Notes: a model not told the origin generated them from the sequence alone. Counted from the first letter of the stretch, positions 26,401 through 35,261 are shown. The stretch: 64,000 nt of DNA from Kordia sp965283645 (GCF_965283645.1 NZ_CBDIPG010000001.1:3844001-3908000), one strand, 5' to 3'. Numbers and translations are program-made.

Positions 26401-27096
26401 TTAGTTTGGCGAGGTCAATTGGGTGGAAGTTTTCGTGCCGGATTACTCTATGAAAGTAACAAAATAGAACGTACACCAGGACGATTTTTAGAACAAAATT
26501 TCCCTGCAAACTCAAATCTATTTGACATGCAAGATTTCTTCGGTGTAAATGCAAAATACAATTACAAAAACGTAGATAATGAAGCATTTCCAACAATGGG
26601 AATGGAAGTAAGTCTGGAAACAGGTTACAAAAACAATGTAAGTACTTCAAGAGGATTTGCTTATGTAATTCCTGAATTTTCCATAGATCACCGACTCATT
26701 CCTAGCGGACGTTTAGTATTGGCTACAAAACTACGCGGGCACGTGAATTTTGGAGATGAATTTGAATTTTATCAAGGAGCAGTTTTAGGTGGGCGAACTG
26801 GATTACGAGGTTTTAGACACGAACGATTTACTGGAAAACGTGCCTTTGTACAATCTACAGACGTTCGTTGGAATCTAAGAAAAGTACGTACCGAATTATT
26901 ACCGCTAAACATAGGTGTATTTGGTGGATTTGATTATGGTAGAGTTTGGATTGATGGTGATTCGTCAAATAAATGGAATACATCGCTCGGAGGCGGATTT
27001 TGGGTAAATGCAGCAGATGTTTTGACAGCAAACTTTTCATTATTTAACTCAGATGATGGAGTACGTTTTGCGTTTGGTTTAGGATTTGGATTTTAA
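23407..27096 (+). CDS. Outer-membrane fusion: metallophosphoesterase, kinase-like domain and BamA-type barrel
   Basis: 1229 residues. The signal has a lipobox (CFSACATFE, Cys at about 19). The metallophosphoesterase is at about 38-330: LIGDAGNS, FLGDNIYPAG, IPGNHDWYNDG, ALHHPMY, SGHEHSLQY. Residues about 425-700 resemble an atypical kinase. They show GGGNQSKSLRLEDKNGAQYV with R458/K462 (nucleotide-lobe-like), then GDWDRHQDQWRW (600-610) and LPRDRDLAF (624-632), recalling the DRH...DxD catalytic pairs of HipA/CotH/Fam20-type kinases. From about 870 to the end there is a surface-antigen beta-barrel, with GGRTGLRGFRHERF and a final aromatic (GFGLGFGF). The barrel and phosphatase are secure; the kinase-like assignment is inference. 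Confidence 0.85.
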   Translation: MIKSLRSAGILIFILCFSACATFEAQYTSDLEEYTFPTDKEIKHSFYLIGDAGNSLMGETAIALQMLEKQLQKADKNSTAIFLGDNIYPAGLPEKSSRKRAFAAHQLDAQTGIVKGFKGKTIFIPGNHDWYNDGLKGLKRQEKYVENILGKNTFLPENGCPIEKIEVSDDIDLILIDTQWYITNWNNHPTMNDECQIKTREKFLEEYSSLIKKARGKTTIVALHHPMYTNGPHDGHYIFKTHMSPIPVLGTLKNLIRSTSGTANVDLSNKRYNELQRRIVTLSQENDKVIFVSGHEHSLQYIVEDNLRQIVSGSGAKMSGTRNVGGGLFSYGTYGFVRLDVFKDGSSHARFYSAVDNKMVFETQVVRAPAPEVDVVYPETFPEMVSASVYTKEETSKTGVHEFLWGERFRKQYSTQVEAPTVDLDTLLGGLKPVRMGGGNQSKSLRLEDKNGAQYVMRALRKQALRYLQAVLFKDQYIEGQFEDTATQDLILDIFSGAHPYAPFAVGTLADAVGVYHTNPVLYYVPKQKALGEYNDNFGDELYMIEEHTSEGHSDKASFGYQDDLESTDDMLKKLDKDEDVILDEASYIRARLFDMLIGDWDRHQDQWRWIEFRENGQRVFRPLPRDRDLAFSKMSDGFLLSAAVKIIPTARLLREYSGDLEDVKGMNMEPYPLDMSLILQSGKDVWDAQVKAIQEGLTDDVIEKAFLSFPKEVRDEDMEEIKKNLRSRRGNLQAISDRYYKLINELAIVKGTNKDDWFDIQRLPNGKTKVTAYRIKGGKRTDIFHQRTYNIEETGEIWIYALDDDDVFDVFGISDKYIKVRLIGGQNNDTYNIRNGEKITYYDYKSKKSTVLTDKGNAVFTDNYETNVYNYKKFKNGSTQVLPIFGFNPDDGFKIGFTGTKTNYGFKRNPYTSRHTIRTGYYFATSGFDIGYLGEFNNMVGRWNLLIGVDFNSPNYAVNFFGFGNNSPNPEADENDGLDVNLDYNRVKIRTFRFTPSLVWRGQLGGSFRAGLLYESNKIERTPGRFLEQNFPANSNLFDMQDFFGVNAKYNYKNVDNEAFPTMGMEVSLETGYKNNVSTSRGFAYVIPEFSIDHRLIPSGRLVLATKLRGHVNFGDEFEFYQGAVLGGRTGLRGFRHERFTGKRAFVQSTDVRWNLRKVRTELLPLNIGVFGGFDYGRVWIDGDSSNKWNTSLGGGFWVNAADVLTANFSLFNSDDGVRFAFGLGFGF

Positions 27097-27099
27097 TTC

Positions 27100-27825
27100 A
27101 TGTCGTTAATGAAACTATTTAAGAATTTTAGACAAAAGCTGTTGAAAGAAAAGAAATTTACCAACTATATAGTATATGCAATTGGAGAAATTATCTTAGT
27201 GGTAATTGGAATTCTCATAGCAGTTTCGCTTAATAATTGGAATGAAAATAGAAAGGAAAAACAACAGCTTCTAAATATCTATAGTATCATAGAAGACGAT
27301 TTGCAAAATGATCTCAAAGAAATAGAAAGACTTCAAAGCTATTATAAAACAGTTGATCCATTATTTTCAAAAATACTCAATGACTCTATAAAACGTTTTG
27401 ATTACACAATCAATCCACGATTACGATATTTAACTATAGGATTTCCTGAAATTACGTTTAACAAAAGAGGTTACAATCAATTAACAGCTTTCAATACAGA
27501 CAACTTTCAAGACAGTTTATCAACACAAATCATAGAATTTTACACAGAACGCTTGCGCGAAATTCAGATAGATGATGATTTGCGTGCTTCAGACTTTCGA
27601 GAAAATTATTCGCACTATAAAAACAATTACAAATGGTGGGCAGATTTAGTGTTGATGAAAAACAATGAAGAATTTACAGAATATGCCTTAAACGATCCAG
27701 ATTACAAAAATAGAGTTGCAAGCACCTATTTTTCTACTTACACGGTATTTATGCCCGAATTGGTAAAATTTAAAAAACAAGCAACAGTCATTCTTCAAGA
27801 AATTGAAAAATGGAAAGAAGAATAA
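27100..27825 (+). CDS. DUF6090-family membrane-anchored protein
   Basis: 241 residues. The family N-terminus is clear: a basic amphipathic segment (FRQKLLKEKKFTNYIVYAIG) then one membrane helix (EIILVVIGILIAVSLNNWNE). The rest is a helical charged domain. Function unknown for the family. It starts four bases after the stop of the 1229-residue fusion gene, so co-transcription is expected. Confidence 0.8.
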   Translation: MSLMKLFKNFRQKLLKEKKFTNYIVYAIGEIILVVIGILIAVSLNNWNENRKEKQQLLNIYSIIEDDLQNDLKEIERLQSYYKTVDPLFSKILNDSIKRFDYTINPRLRYLTIGFPEITFNKRGYNQLTAFNTDNFQDSLSTQIIEFYTERLREIQIDDDLRASDFRENYSHYKNNYKWWADLVLMKNNEEFTEYALNDPDYKNRVASTYFSTYTVFMPELVKFKKQATVILQEIEKWKEE

Positions 27826-27988
27826 AAGTATAAATATGAAACCGTTTTTTGAGTATATTCTAAATTAAAACCACTTTTTTACCAAACACCAAACCGCTCG
27901 CCATATTCAAATTTCCGTTCGTCATAATTTCGGATGTAGAAGCCTGTAAACACAATACTTTTACATCGTAATCAAAAAACAAACAGAC

Positions 27989-29389
27989 ATGCAATCATTT
28001 ACACTATACAAAATCGTTTTCACAATAGCGTTCTTCTTAGCAACTGTCGTGGCTTCTGCGCAAGACATTTCAGGAACTTGGAAAGGTGCTTTAAATATAC
28101 AAGGAATGGAATTGCCTTTAGCACTCAACATTTCTCAAGCGGAAGGAACGTACACAGCAACATTAGACAGTCCGCAACAAAACGCTTTTGGAATTCCGAT
28201 TGACAAAACAACGTTTGAAGCAAACAAGTTAACTATATTGCAAAACCAAATGGGAATGGAATATACGGCAACGTTAACTGACGGAGTTCTCAAAGGAACA
28301 TTTAAACAATCAGGACAAGTATTTCCGCTAGAGTTAACAAAAGGGGAAAAAGTGACGAAACCTGTAAGACCTCAAGAACCTAAAAAGCCCTATCCATACG
28401 CTTCTGAAGAGGTTATTTTTAAAAATGCCAAAGCTGAAAATATCAAGCTAGCAGGAACACTAACCTTGCCAAAAGATGTCAAAAATCCGCCAGTTGTAAT
28501 TTTAATTACGGGTTCAGGACCACAAAATCGCGATCAGGAATTGCTTGGACACAAAACATTTTTAGTAGTATCCGATCACTTAACACGACAAGGAATTGCC
28601 GTATTACGTTACGATGATAGAGGAACTGCAAAATCTGAAGGTAACTTTTCAGTAGCAACTTCGTTTGACTTTGCCACAGATGTAGAAGCGGCAATAGCAT
28701 ATTTACAAACACGAAGTGATGTGGTAGACGTACAAAAAATAGGCTTAGTTGGACACAGTGAAGGCGGACTTATTGCACCAATTGTAGCGGCAAGGAACAA
28801 AGACGTAGCATTTTGTGTATTACTTGCAGGTCCTGGAGTTGATGGAAAAGAAGTATTGTTGACGCAAGGTAAAAAAGGAGCAGAGTTAAATGGAACAGAT
28901 CCAAAAGACATTGAAATCTCCATGCCGATTTCTGCTAAAATTTATAGCATTTGTGCAAACTACAAAGGCGAAAGTTCTAAAAAAGAAATAAAAACTTTAT
29001 TTGAAGAAATGCGCGATAAAATGACAACACAAAAGTCAAAAGATGAATTAACAGATAACGCAATCAGTCAGCAAGTAGAAATGATTACGTCACCATGGAT
29101 GAGAGCATTTTTAGGATATGATCCGCAAACATCGTTGCCAAAAGTAACTTGTCCGGTATTGGCTGTAAATGGTGAAAAAGACTTTCAAGTATTACCTGCA
29201 TTAAATTTAAATGCCATTGAAAAAGGATTGAAGCATAACAAGGATGTAACCATCAAACAATTTGAAAACTTAAATCACTTGTTTCAAACCGCAAAAACAG
29301 GCGCTTTTAGTGAATATGCAACCATTGAAGAGACATTTTCTCCAGTAGCATTAGAATACATTTCAGACTGGATTAACGAAAGATTTTAA
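27989..29389 (+). CDS. Secreted alpha/beta hydrolase (S33-type esterase/peptidase)
   Basis: 466 residues. A signal peptide (ending ASAQ) is followed by a small beta domain (about 25-125, DISGTWKGALN) seen ahead of many Bacteroidota hydrolases. The alpha/beta fold comes next: oxyanion strand VVILITGSGPQNRDQE, nucleophile elbow GHSEGG (about 256), acid region VNGEKDFQV and the His in FENLNHLFQ. Substrate unknown; an ester or short peptide is likely. A very strong terminator follows. Confidence 0.88.
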   Translation: MQSFTLYKIVFTIAFFLATVVASAQDISGTWKGALNIQGMELPLALNISQAEGTYTATLDSPQQNAFGIPIDKTTFEANKLTILQNQMGMEYTATLTDGVLKGTFKQSGQVFPLELTKGEKVTKPVRPQEPKKPYPYASEEVIFKNAKAENIKLAGTLTLPKDVKNPPVVILITGSGPQNRDQELLGHKTFLVVSDHLTRQGIAVLRYDDRGTAKSEGNFSVATSFDFATDVEAAIAYLQTRSDVVDVQKIGLVGHSEGGLIAPIVAARNKDVAFCVLLAGPGVDGKEVLLTQGKKGAELNGTDPKDIEISMPISAKIYSICANYKGESSKKEIKTLFEEMRDKMTTQKSKDELTDNAISQQVEMITSPWMRAFLGYDPQTSLPKVTCPVLAVNGEKDFQVLPALNLNAIEKGLKHNKDVTIKQFENLNHLFQTAKTGAFSEYATIEETFSPVALEYISDWINERF

Positions 29390-29404
29390 ATCATCAATCA
29401 AAAG

Positions 29405-29453
29405 AAAATGCACTTTTATGACGCACCCAAAAATTCGTCAAAAAGTGCATTTT
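29405..29453 (+). terminator. Rho-independent terminator after the hydrolase gene
   Basis: A long stem (AAAATGCACTTTT and TGACG with CGTCA and AAAAGTGCATTTT, one bulged A) is followed by TTTAAATTTT. Confidence 0.85.
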
Positions 29454-29477
29454 AAATTTTACAACTATCTTTAACTC

Positions 29478-30539
29478 ATGGCAAGGTCAACCAAAATAAA
29501 TACATATCTATTCTGGACATTACAAATTGTAGGTTGGGGATTTTTAACGATAGCAAATGTTTGGTCAAAAATGTATTTGGTGCCAGCAGAAAAAGTAAAA
29601 CCAAACTATTTTTTAGTAGAAGGATTTATTTTTATCACGCTAGGAATCGGACTCACATCATTGCTAAGAAACTACCTAAAACGAATTGATTTCATCGCCA
29701 ATCAAAACCAAAAAAGCTACATAAAAGTATTTTTAGCGTTCGGAATTGTATCATGGCTTTTTTCGGGTATATTAATTGCAGGTGCACATTATTCATTTTT
29801 ATACATTCATAACAAACCAAACGATTTTTCTGCATTAGAAATCTTTTCTACAATCATAAACATTGCTGTTTTTATCTTCTTTTGGATTCTATTTTATGTG
29901 GGAATAAAATCATTAGAACGGTTACGAAAAAATAAAATTGATCGGTTAAAACTTGAAACTGAACTTAAAGATTCTCAGTTAAATACACTCAAAGGACAGC
30001 TCAATCCGCACTTTATGTTTAACAGTTTAAACAACATTCGCGGACTTATGTTAGAAGATGTTGACAAAGCTAGAGATATGCTTACACGACTTTCTGAAAT
30101 GTTGCGTTACTCGTTAAACATGAACAAAGTAGACGCAATTCCGATTGCGCAAGAACTTGAAATTGTAGACAATTATATTGCATTATCAAAAATACAATTG
30201 GAAGATCGTTTGGTATATGAACAAGATATAAAGCAAGACCTTACACAAATAAAAATTCCGCCAATGGTATTACAAATGTTGATAGAAAATGCTATAAAAC
30301 ACGGTGTTTCCAATCAGAAAAATGGTGGAAAAATAACGTTAATTGTTACGGATGATAATAATAAAATCATACTACAAGTAAACAATACAGGAACCTTAAA
30401 AACGGAGACCGATTCTACTCGAATTGGATTAAACAACATCAAAAAACGATTGGAATTACTCTATGGAAATGACGCAACATTTACCCTAAAAGAAGTTGAA
30501 AACGAAGTGCAAGCCACCATCGAAATACCTGTATCGTAG
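29478..30539 (+). CDS. LytS/YehU-type membrane sensor histidine kinase
   Basis: 353 residues with four membrane helices (about 12-32, 45-63, 83-105, 118-140). The His_kinase domain has QLNPHFMFNSLNNIRGLM with the phospho-His in NPHF. The HATPase has MLIENAIKHGVSNQK and GIGL-like RIGLNNIKKRLEL. The cognate LytTR regulator starts two bases downstream. It is the common Bacteroidota pair regulating envelope or metabolite genes; targets are unknown. Confidence 0.92.
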   Translation: MARSTKINTYLFWTLQIVGWGFLTIANVWSKMYLVPAEKVKPNYFLVEGFIFITLGIGLTSLLRNYLKRIDFIANQNQKSYIKVFLAFGIVSWLFSGILIAGAHYSFLYIHNKPNDFSALEIFSTIINIAVFIFFWILFYVGIKSLERLRKNKIDRLKLETELKDSQLNTLKGQLNPHFMFNSLNNIRGLMLEDVDKARDMLTRLSEMLRYSLNMNKVDAIPIAQELEIVDNYIALSKIQLEDRLVYEQDIKQDLTQIKIPPMVLQMLIENAIKHGVSNQKNGGKITLIVTDDNNKIILQVNNTGTLKTETDSTRIGLNNIKKRLELLYGNDATFTLKEVENEVQATIEIPVS

Positions 30540-30541
30540 TT

Positions 30542-31264
30542 ATGGAAAATATTACAGCAATTATTGTAGAAGATTCACGCTTGGCGCGAAATGAATTAAA
30601 AGTGCTTCTAAAAAAGCATCCGCAAATTGAATTGGTTGGTGAAGCTGAAAATGTAGATAAAGCCTATGAATTAATCAATGAAACGCAACCGAAAGTATTG
30701 TTTTTAGATATTAACATGCCTGAGAAAAATGGTTTCGAACTCCTGGAAATGTTAGACAATGTTCCGCTGACAATTTTTACAACTGCGTATGATGAGTATG
30801 CCATCAAATCATTTGAATACAACGCGTTTGATTACTTGCTAAAACCAATCAATCAAGATCGATTTTCCAAAACTATAGAAAAAGTTATTGTCAGTATTGA
30901 AAAAGAAAAATCAGAAGAAAAACCTTTCGAATTACATCGTCAAATATTTATAAAAGATGGTGAAAATTGCTGGTTAATAAAGATTTCTGAAATTGCAGTA
31001 TTTGAAATAGTTGGAAACTATACGCGTGTCTATTTTGAAAATCACAAACCGTTAATATACAAATCGCTCAATCAAATAGAAGCAAAATTGCCTGAAGCGA
31101 CTTTCTTTAGAGCAAATCGACAACAAATCATCAATCTTACACACATAGAAAAAGTAATTCCTTGGTTCAACGGAAAACTAAAAGCTGTAATGAAAAATTC
31201 AGGACAAGAAATTGAAGTTTCTCGCAGACAATCCTATAAATTCAAAGATGTTTTTGGATTTTAA
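30542..31264 (+). CDS. LytTR-family response regulator
   Basis: 240 residues. The receiver has EDSRLARNELK, the phosphoacceptor Asp in KVLFLDINMPEKNG and the switch/Lys region FTTAYDEYAIKSFEYNAFDY then LLKPI. The DNA-binding LytTR domain at about 140-238 has GNYTRVYFENHKPLIYKSLN, FFRANRQQIINL and SRRQSYKFKD. It is paired with the sensor kinase upstream. Its last four bases overlap the convergent pseudouridine synthase gene. Confidence 0.92.
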   Translation: MENITAIIVEDSRLARNELKVLLKKHPQIELVGEAENVDKAYELINETQPKVLFLDINMPEKNGFELLEMLDNVPLTIFTTAYDEYAIKSFEYNAFDYLLKPINQDRFSKTIEKVIVSIEKEKSEEKPFELHRQIFIKDGENCWLIKISEIAVFEIVGNYTRVYFENHKPLIYKSLNQIEAKLPEATFFRANRQQIINLTHIEKVIPWFNGKLKAVMKNSGQEIEVSRRQSYKFKDVFGF

Positions 31265-31995
31265 TCACGATGTGTTTTAGAAGAAGCATTTGTCAAGTCG
31301 TTAATTCCTTGCAACTCTTCTTCGGTTAAATGACGCCATTGTCCAACAGGAATGTCCAACGTAACATTCATAATACGCGTTCGTCTAAGCTTTACTACAT
31401 TATAATCAAGGTATTCACACATTCTACGAATTTGACGATTCAAACCTTGTGTTAAGATAATCTTGAAGGTGTATTTTGTAAGTTGTTCCACTGTACACTT
31501 TCGCGTGAGCGTTCCTAAAATAGGAATTCCGTCGCCCATTTTCTGAATAAAATCAGCCGTAATTGGACGATTGACAGTTACTTCATATTCTTTCTCATGA
31601 TTGTTACGCGCACGTAAAATTTTATTCACAATATCGCCATCACTCGTCAAAAAGATCAAACCTTCACTCGGTTTGTCTAACCGACCAATTGGAAAAATTC
31701 GTGAAGGATAATTTATATAATCAATAATATTATCTTTCTCAACCTTCGCATCTGTTGTGCAGACAATTCCAATAGGTTTATTAAACGCCAAATACACAGG
31801 TTTCTCTTTCGGATCCGAAATCAATTTGCCATCCACATGTACTTCATCACCAGGCGCAATTTTAGTTCCCATTGCAGGAACTACGCCGTTAATTGTAACA
31901 CGTCGTTGTTCAATAAGTTTATCAGCCGCTCTGCGCGAACAGTAACCAGCTTCACTTAAAAATTTGTTGATTCTTGTCAATTGTATATCACTCAT
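31261..31995 (-). CDS. RluF/RluE-like rRNA pseudouridine synthase
   Basis: 244 residues. An N-terminal S4 RNA-binding domain (RINKFLSEAGYCSRRAADKL) precedes a RsuA-family catalytic domain. The catalytic Asp is in the intact motif IGRLDKPSEGLIFLTSDGD, and the C-terminal LTQGLNRQIRRMCEYLDYNV block is present. The family isomerises a uridine in 23S rRNA (RluF acts at U2604 in E. coli). The exact site here is inferred. A second RsuA-family protein at 39435-40370 lacks the Asp. Confidence 0.92.
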   Translation of the reverse strand: MSDIQLTRINKFLSEAGYCSRRAADKLIEQRRVTINGVVPAMGTKIAPGDEVHVDGKLISDPKEKPVYLAFNKPIGIVCTTDAKVEKDNIIDYINYPSRIFPIGRLDKPSEGLIFLTSDGDIVNKILRARNNHEKEYEVTVNRPITADFIQKMGDGIPILGTLTRKCTVEQLTKYTFKIILTQGLNRQIRRMCEYLDYNVVKLRRTRIMNVTLDIPVGQWRHLTEEELQGINDLTNASSKTHRD

Positions 31996-32062
31996 TTAAA
32001 ATCCTTTCAGTTTGCAAATTTAAGGAAAATAAATAGCTCAGACTTTTATATGTAAAGAAGTT

Positions 32063-32695
32063 CTAATGATTCGCAATAAAATCTTTCAATTGTTGCAAAT
32101 CTCCATTAAACAAGTCGTAATCATTTGCAGTATCTCCAATTTTATAATTATCAGATTGTTGCCATAAAACCCATTCAGTTCCTGTCCAAGCGCCAGGCAT
32201 AGTTGGTGCAGATTTTGTAGTATAATTAGCAATCCAAAGTGGATATTTCTTAAATCGTGGATCGTTTAAATATTCGTTTCCAACATTCACATCCGTATAA
32301 ATCATAGGAACACGACCATATTTTTCCTCTAAAATACCTAGGAAAGTCAATAAATCAGAAACAATTTGATTTTTATCTTGTGTCTTAATACTGGTTTCTT
32401 CAAAATCTACAATAGGAGGAAAAGCATCCGAAGGAAAATTATCACCTAAAGCCGTAATAAAATTATTAGATTGAGGTTGCGGAGCATCATTGGTATAATA
32501 AAAATGATATGCGCCTTTTACAAATCCTTGCTTTGTAATTGCATTCCAATTTGTAGAAAAATCAGGATCTGTATAGGTAATTCCGCCTGTAGCTTTACAA
32601 ATTACGAAGTTTAGATCGGTGTTACTTGTATTAATATCGTTGATTTCGTGACCTTGGAATTTAGAAATATCAATTCCTTTTGTTTGTGTTGACAT
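32063..32695 (-). CDS. GH25 lysozyme-like muramidase without a signal peptide
   Basis: 210 residues covering only a GH25 catalytic domain: KGIDISKFQGHEIN at the start, FVICKATGG, GAYHFYY, the catalytic acid pair in PPIVDFEET, YTDVNVGNEY and VLWQQSDNYKI at the end. The family cleaves peptidoglycan between MurNAc and GlcNAc. The N-terminus (MSTQTKGIDI) has no hydrophobic signal, so export would need a non-Sec route or lysis. There is no holin or phage gene nearby. It may equally be a delivered effector or a cytoplasmic protein. Confidence 0.88.
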   Translation of the reverse strand: MSTQTKGIDISKFQGHEINDINTSNTDLNFVICKATGGITYTDPDFSTNWNAITKQGFVKGAYHFYYTNDAPQPQSNNFITALGDNFPSDAFPPIVDFEETSIKTQDKNQIVSDLLTFLGILEEKYGRVPMIYTDVNVGNEYLNDPRFKKYPLWIANYTTKSAPTMPGAWTGTEWVLWQQSDNYKIGDTANDYDLFNGDLQQLKDFIANH

Positions 32696-32778
32696 AGTTG
32701 TAGGTTTTTTGGTTGTAAATGTTTCTTAATGGGGAAACGAAGGTACAGAAAAATACAATGAGAATAAAAAACGAGGAG

Positions 32779-33636
32779 CTAATCAAGTGTAAATACGTAT
32801 AAACTTCGACCTTTTCCATGTGCTTGTTCATCCGTAATGTAAACAGTATTATTGTCTTTAAAGCAAATTCCTTCTTTTTGAGAAGTGTGGTCTAAATCGA
32901 ATTTGGTCATTTTTCCACTCAAAAAATCATCACCTTTAAAATTGGTAAACTGCCAAACTGTTTCATGTGATAACAGTACAACTTTCTTTCCATCCGGACT
33001 AATATCAGCAGAAGTTACCCAACAATTCATTTTGCCACAAGTAGTAAACGTGTTGATAAATTCGGCTTTATGTTTTCCTGCTGTAGCTGGAATTTTATAC
33101 AAATCAGTTCGACCATAATTTTTCTTGGTACGACTTTTCGTAAACAAATATAAATAGCCATTAAAGTGAAAAAATGATTCTACATCAAAATGTCTATCCT
33201 TGTTTTTTGGTGGAAACTTTTTTTGATTGGGAAATGAAAATTCAATCTTGACAGGAGTAATATTTTTCTTATTTGATAAATCGCTAGCAGACAACTTGTA
33301 AATTTTTAAATGCTTTCGATTGTTTCTGTTATTTCCAAAATCACCAACATACAAATTACCCTTGTTATCAGTTGTTAAATCTTCCCAATCACTATTCTTT
33401 CCTTCAACATAAAGTGTCTTTTCAATCTTCCCTTTGGTATTCACAGCATAGACTCTTGGATGATTTCCTCCATCATTTATCATCCAAAAATTATCCGAAC
33501 CTGAAATCGTTTCAACACCTGAAACTTCTTTCAAATCACCTGTTAACTTTGCAACTTTATTTAACTGTCCATAATTAACAGTACAATTTGTGAATAAAAT
33601 AATAATTAGAAAACGTTTCAAAAATCTGAGCATCAT
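32779..33636 (-). CDS. Secreted beta-propeller-like protein
   Basis: 285 residues. A hydrophobic signal (FLIIILFTNCTVNYGQ) could be either a Sec signal or a lipobox at C18. Repeated short blade-like segments follow: DNFWMINDGGNHPRVYAVNT, EDLTTDNKGNLYVGDFGN, VTSADISPDGKKVVLLS, GICFKDNNTVYITDEQAHGK. This suggests a beta-propeller of the SdiA-regulated/phytase-like kind. No catalytic assignment. ATGs at 33636 and 33633 are both possible starts. Confidence 0.7.
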   Translation of the reverse strand: MMLRFLKRFLIIILFTNCTVNYGQLNKVAKLTGDLKEVSGVETISGSDNFWMINDGGNHPRVYAVNTKGKIEKTLYVEGKNSDWEDLTTDNKGNLYVGDFGNNRNNRKHLKIYKLSASDLSNKKNITPVKIEFSFPNQKKFPPKNKDRHFDVESFFHFNGYLYLFTKSRTKKNYGRTDLYKIPATAGKHKAEFINTFTTCGKMNCWVTSADISPDGKKVVLLSHETVWQFTNFKGDDFLSGKMTKFDLDHTSQKEGICFKDNNTVYITDEQAHGKGRSLYVFTLD

Positions 33637-33804
33637 ATAAATTTGGGTTTTTGTAAAAATACGGCTTTATTGACGGAAGATAAAATTTTACGAGCGTATT
33701 AAGAATAGTTTAAGACTTTAAAATTATAAATCTAAAATGCTAAATTATAAATTAAAAAGTATTTCTTTACAACCAATAAATCAACGTACAAACAATAAAA
33801 ACTC

Positions 33805-35013
33805 ATGCAACCCATAGACATTCTTATCATTGGCGGCGGCGCGGCAGGTTTTTTCACGGCAATCAACATTGCAGAAAAACATCCTGAAAAAACAGTTGTC
33901 ATTCTCGAAAGAGGAAAAGAATTTTTGACAAAAGTTCGTATTTCCGGTGGTGGACGTTGCAATGTAACGCATGCGTGTTTTGACCCAAAAGAATTGGTAA
34001 ACTACTATCCAAGAGGTAAAAAAGAATTGCTTGGTCCTTTTCATCAATTCTGCTGTGGCGATACAATGGCGTGGTTTGAAGAACGCGGCGTAGAACTCAA
34101 AATTGAGGATGATGGAAGAATATTTCCTACGACAGATTCTTCCCAAACTATTATTGATTGTTTTTTGCGTCAAGCGCGAATGTACAAAGTGGATTTTAGA
34201 ATAAACCATGCGGTAAAAAAGATTTCAAAAGTGAACAGTTTGTGGCACGTTGAAACGAGCCAGGGAATGTTAGAAGCTACAAATATTGTCTTAACAACTG
34301 GAAGCAATCCGAAAATGTGGAAAGAACTGGAAACACTCGGACATTCGATAATTCCTGCAGTTCCATCATTATTTACCTTCAATATCAAAGATGCCAGAAT
34401 CAAAGATTTACTAGGAATTGCAACACAAGCAAGTGTAAAAGTGGCACATACCAAATTGGAATCTAACGGACCATTACTCATTACACATTGGGGAATGAGC
34501 GGACCAGGAATTTTAAAACTTTCAGCTTGGGGCGCACGAACATTAGCAGACAAAAACTATAACTTTCAAATAGAAGTCAATTGGTTAGACGATGTTCCAA
34601 AAGAAGATTGTTTGGCAAACATAAAAGACTATAAAATAGAACTCGCTAAAAAAACAGTTCAAAAAAACAATCCATTTGAATTGCCAAAACGATTGTGGCA
34701 TCGAATCATAAACGCTGCTGGAATCAAAGAAAATACACGTTGGGCAGATTTAAATAAATCACAAACAGAACAATTAGCAAGTCAATTAACGGAAGCAATT
34801 TTCAACGTAAAAGGAAAAAGTACATTCAAAGAAGAATTTGTTACGGCTGGCGGAATTGATCTCAAAGAAGTAAACTTCAAAACCTTTGAAAGTCGCAAAC
34901 AAGAAAATTTATACTTTGCAGGTGAAATTCTAAACATTGATGCCATTACTGGCGGATTCAACTTTCAAAATGCTTGGACAGGCAGTTATATTATTGCGAA
35001 TAGCATTGAGTAG
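33805..35013 (+). CDS. HI0933/BaiN-family flavoprotein oxidoreductase
   Basis: 402 residues. The FAD Rossmann motif is ILIIGGGAAGFFTAINIAEK, then the family-specific KVRISGGGRCNVTHAC and a C-terminal GGIDLKEVNFKTFES with YFAGEILNIDAITGGFNFQN. The family is flavin-dependent and mostly uncharacterised, with BaiN and RdsA among the characterised members. The length is normal. It stands alone, with intergenic hairpin repeats following. Confidence 0.88.
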   Translation: MQPIDILIIGGGAAGFFTAINIAEKHPEKTVVILERGKEFLTKVRISGGGRCNVTHACFDPKELVNYYPRGKKELLGPFHQFCCGDTMAWFEERGVELKIEDDGRIFPTTDSSQTIIDCFLRQARMYKVDFRINHAVKKISKVNSLWHVETSQGMLEATNIVLTTGSNPKMWKELETLGHSIIPAVPSLFTFNIKDARIKDLLGIATQASVKVAHTKLESNGPLLITHWGMSGPGILKLSAWGARTLADKNYNFQIEVNWLDDVPKEDCLANIKDYKIELAKKTVQKNNPFELPKRLWHRIINAAGIKENTRWADLNKSQTEQLASQLTEAIFNVKGKSTFKEEFVTAGGIDLKEVNFKTFESRKQENLYFAGEILNIDAITGGFNFQNAWTGSYIIANSIE

Positions 35014-35070
35014 TGAGAATTCAGGTGTTAGGTTTTTAGTATCACTTCGCTTTCGGATTGTTGGTATGTC

Positions 35071-35090
35071 ATTCCTGCGCAGGCAGGAAT
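35071..35090. repeat. Dispersed hairpin repeat, copy A
   Basis: ATTCCTGC-GCAG-GCAGGAAT is a perfect 8-bp stem in the context GTCATTCCTGCGCAGGCAGGAATCC. Related copies are at 48960-48979 and 58176-58195. Confidence 0.75.
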
Positions 35091-35137
35091 CCACATGCTA
35101 TTGATTCAGTTTAGTTATTTTTGAAAAACTTTTCGTC

Positions 35138-35209
35138 AAGCTAAACTTGATTCAGCTTCGTATAAGAGCATGTATCAATTTGTGTGAGATTCTGAATCAA
35201 GTTCAGAAT
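35138..35209. repeat. Pair of related hairpin repeats (AAGCTAAA...TTCAGCTT and ATTCTGAA...TTCAGAAT)
   Basis: An imperfect hairpin is at 35138-35157 and a perfect 8-bp hairpin is at 35189-35209 (loop TCAAG). Both contain the CTTGATTC or GAATCAAG core, like the hairpin at 16670-16690. With copy A they fill most of the 276-base gap 35014-35289. Confidence 0.6.
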
Positions 35210-35261
35210 TATGGCAATCTAAAAATCCAACAAGTCTAAAGTAAGTCTAAAACAATAACCT

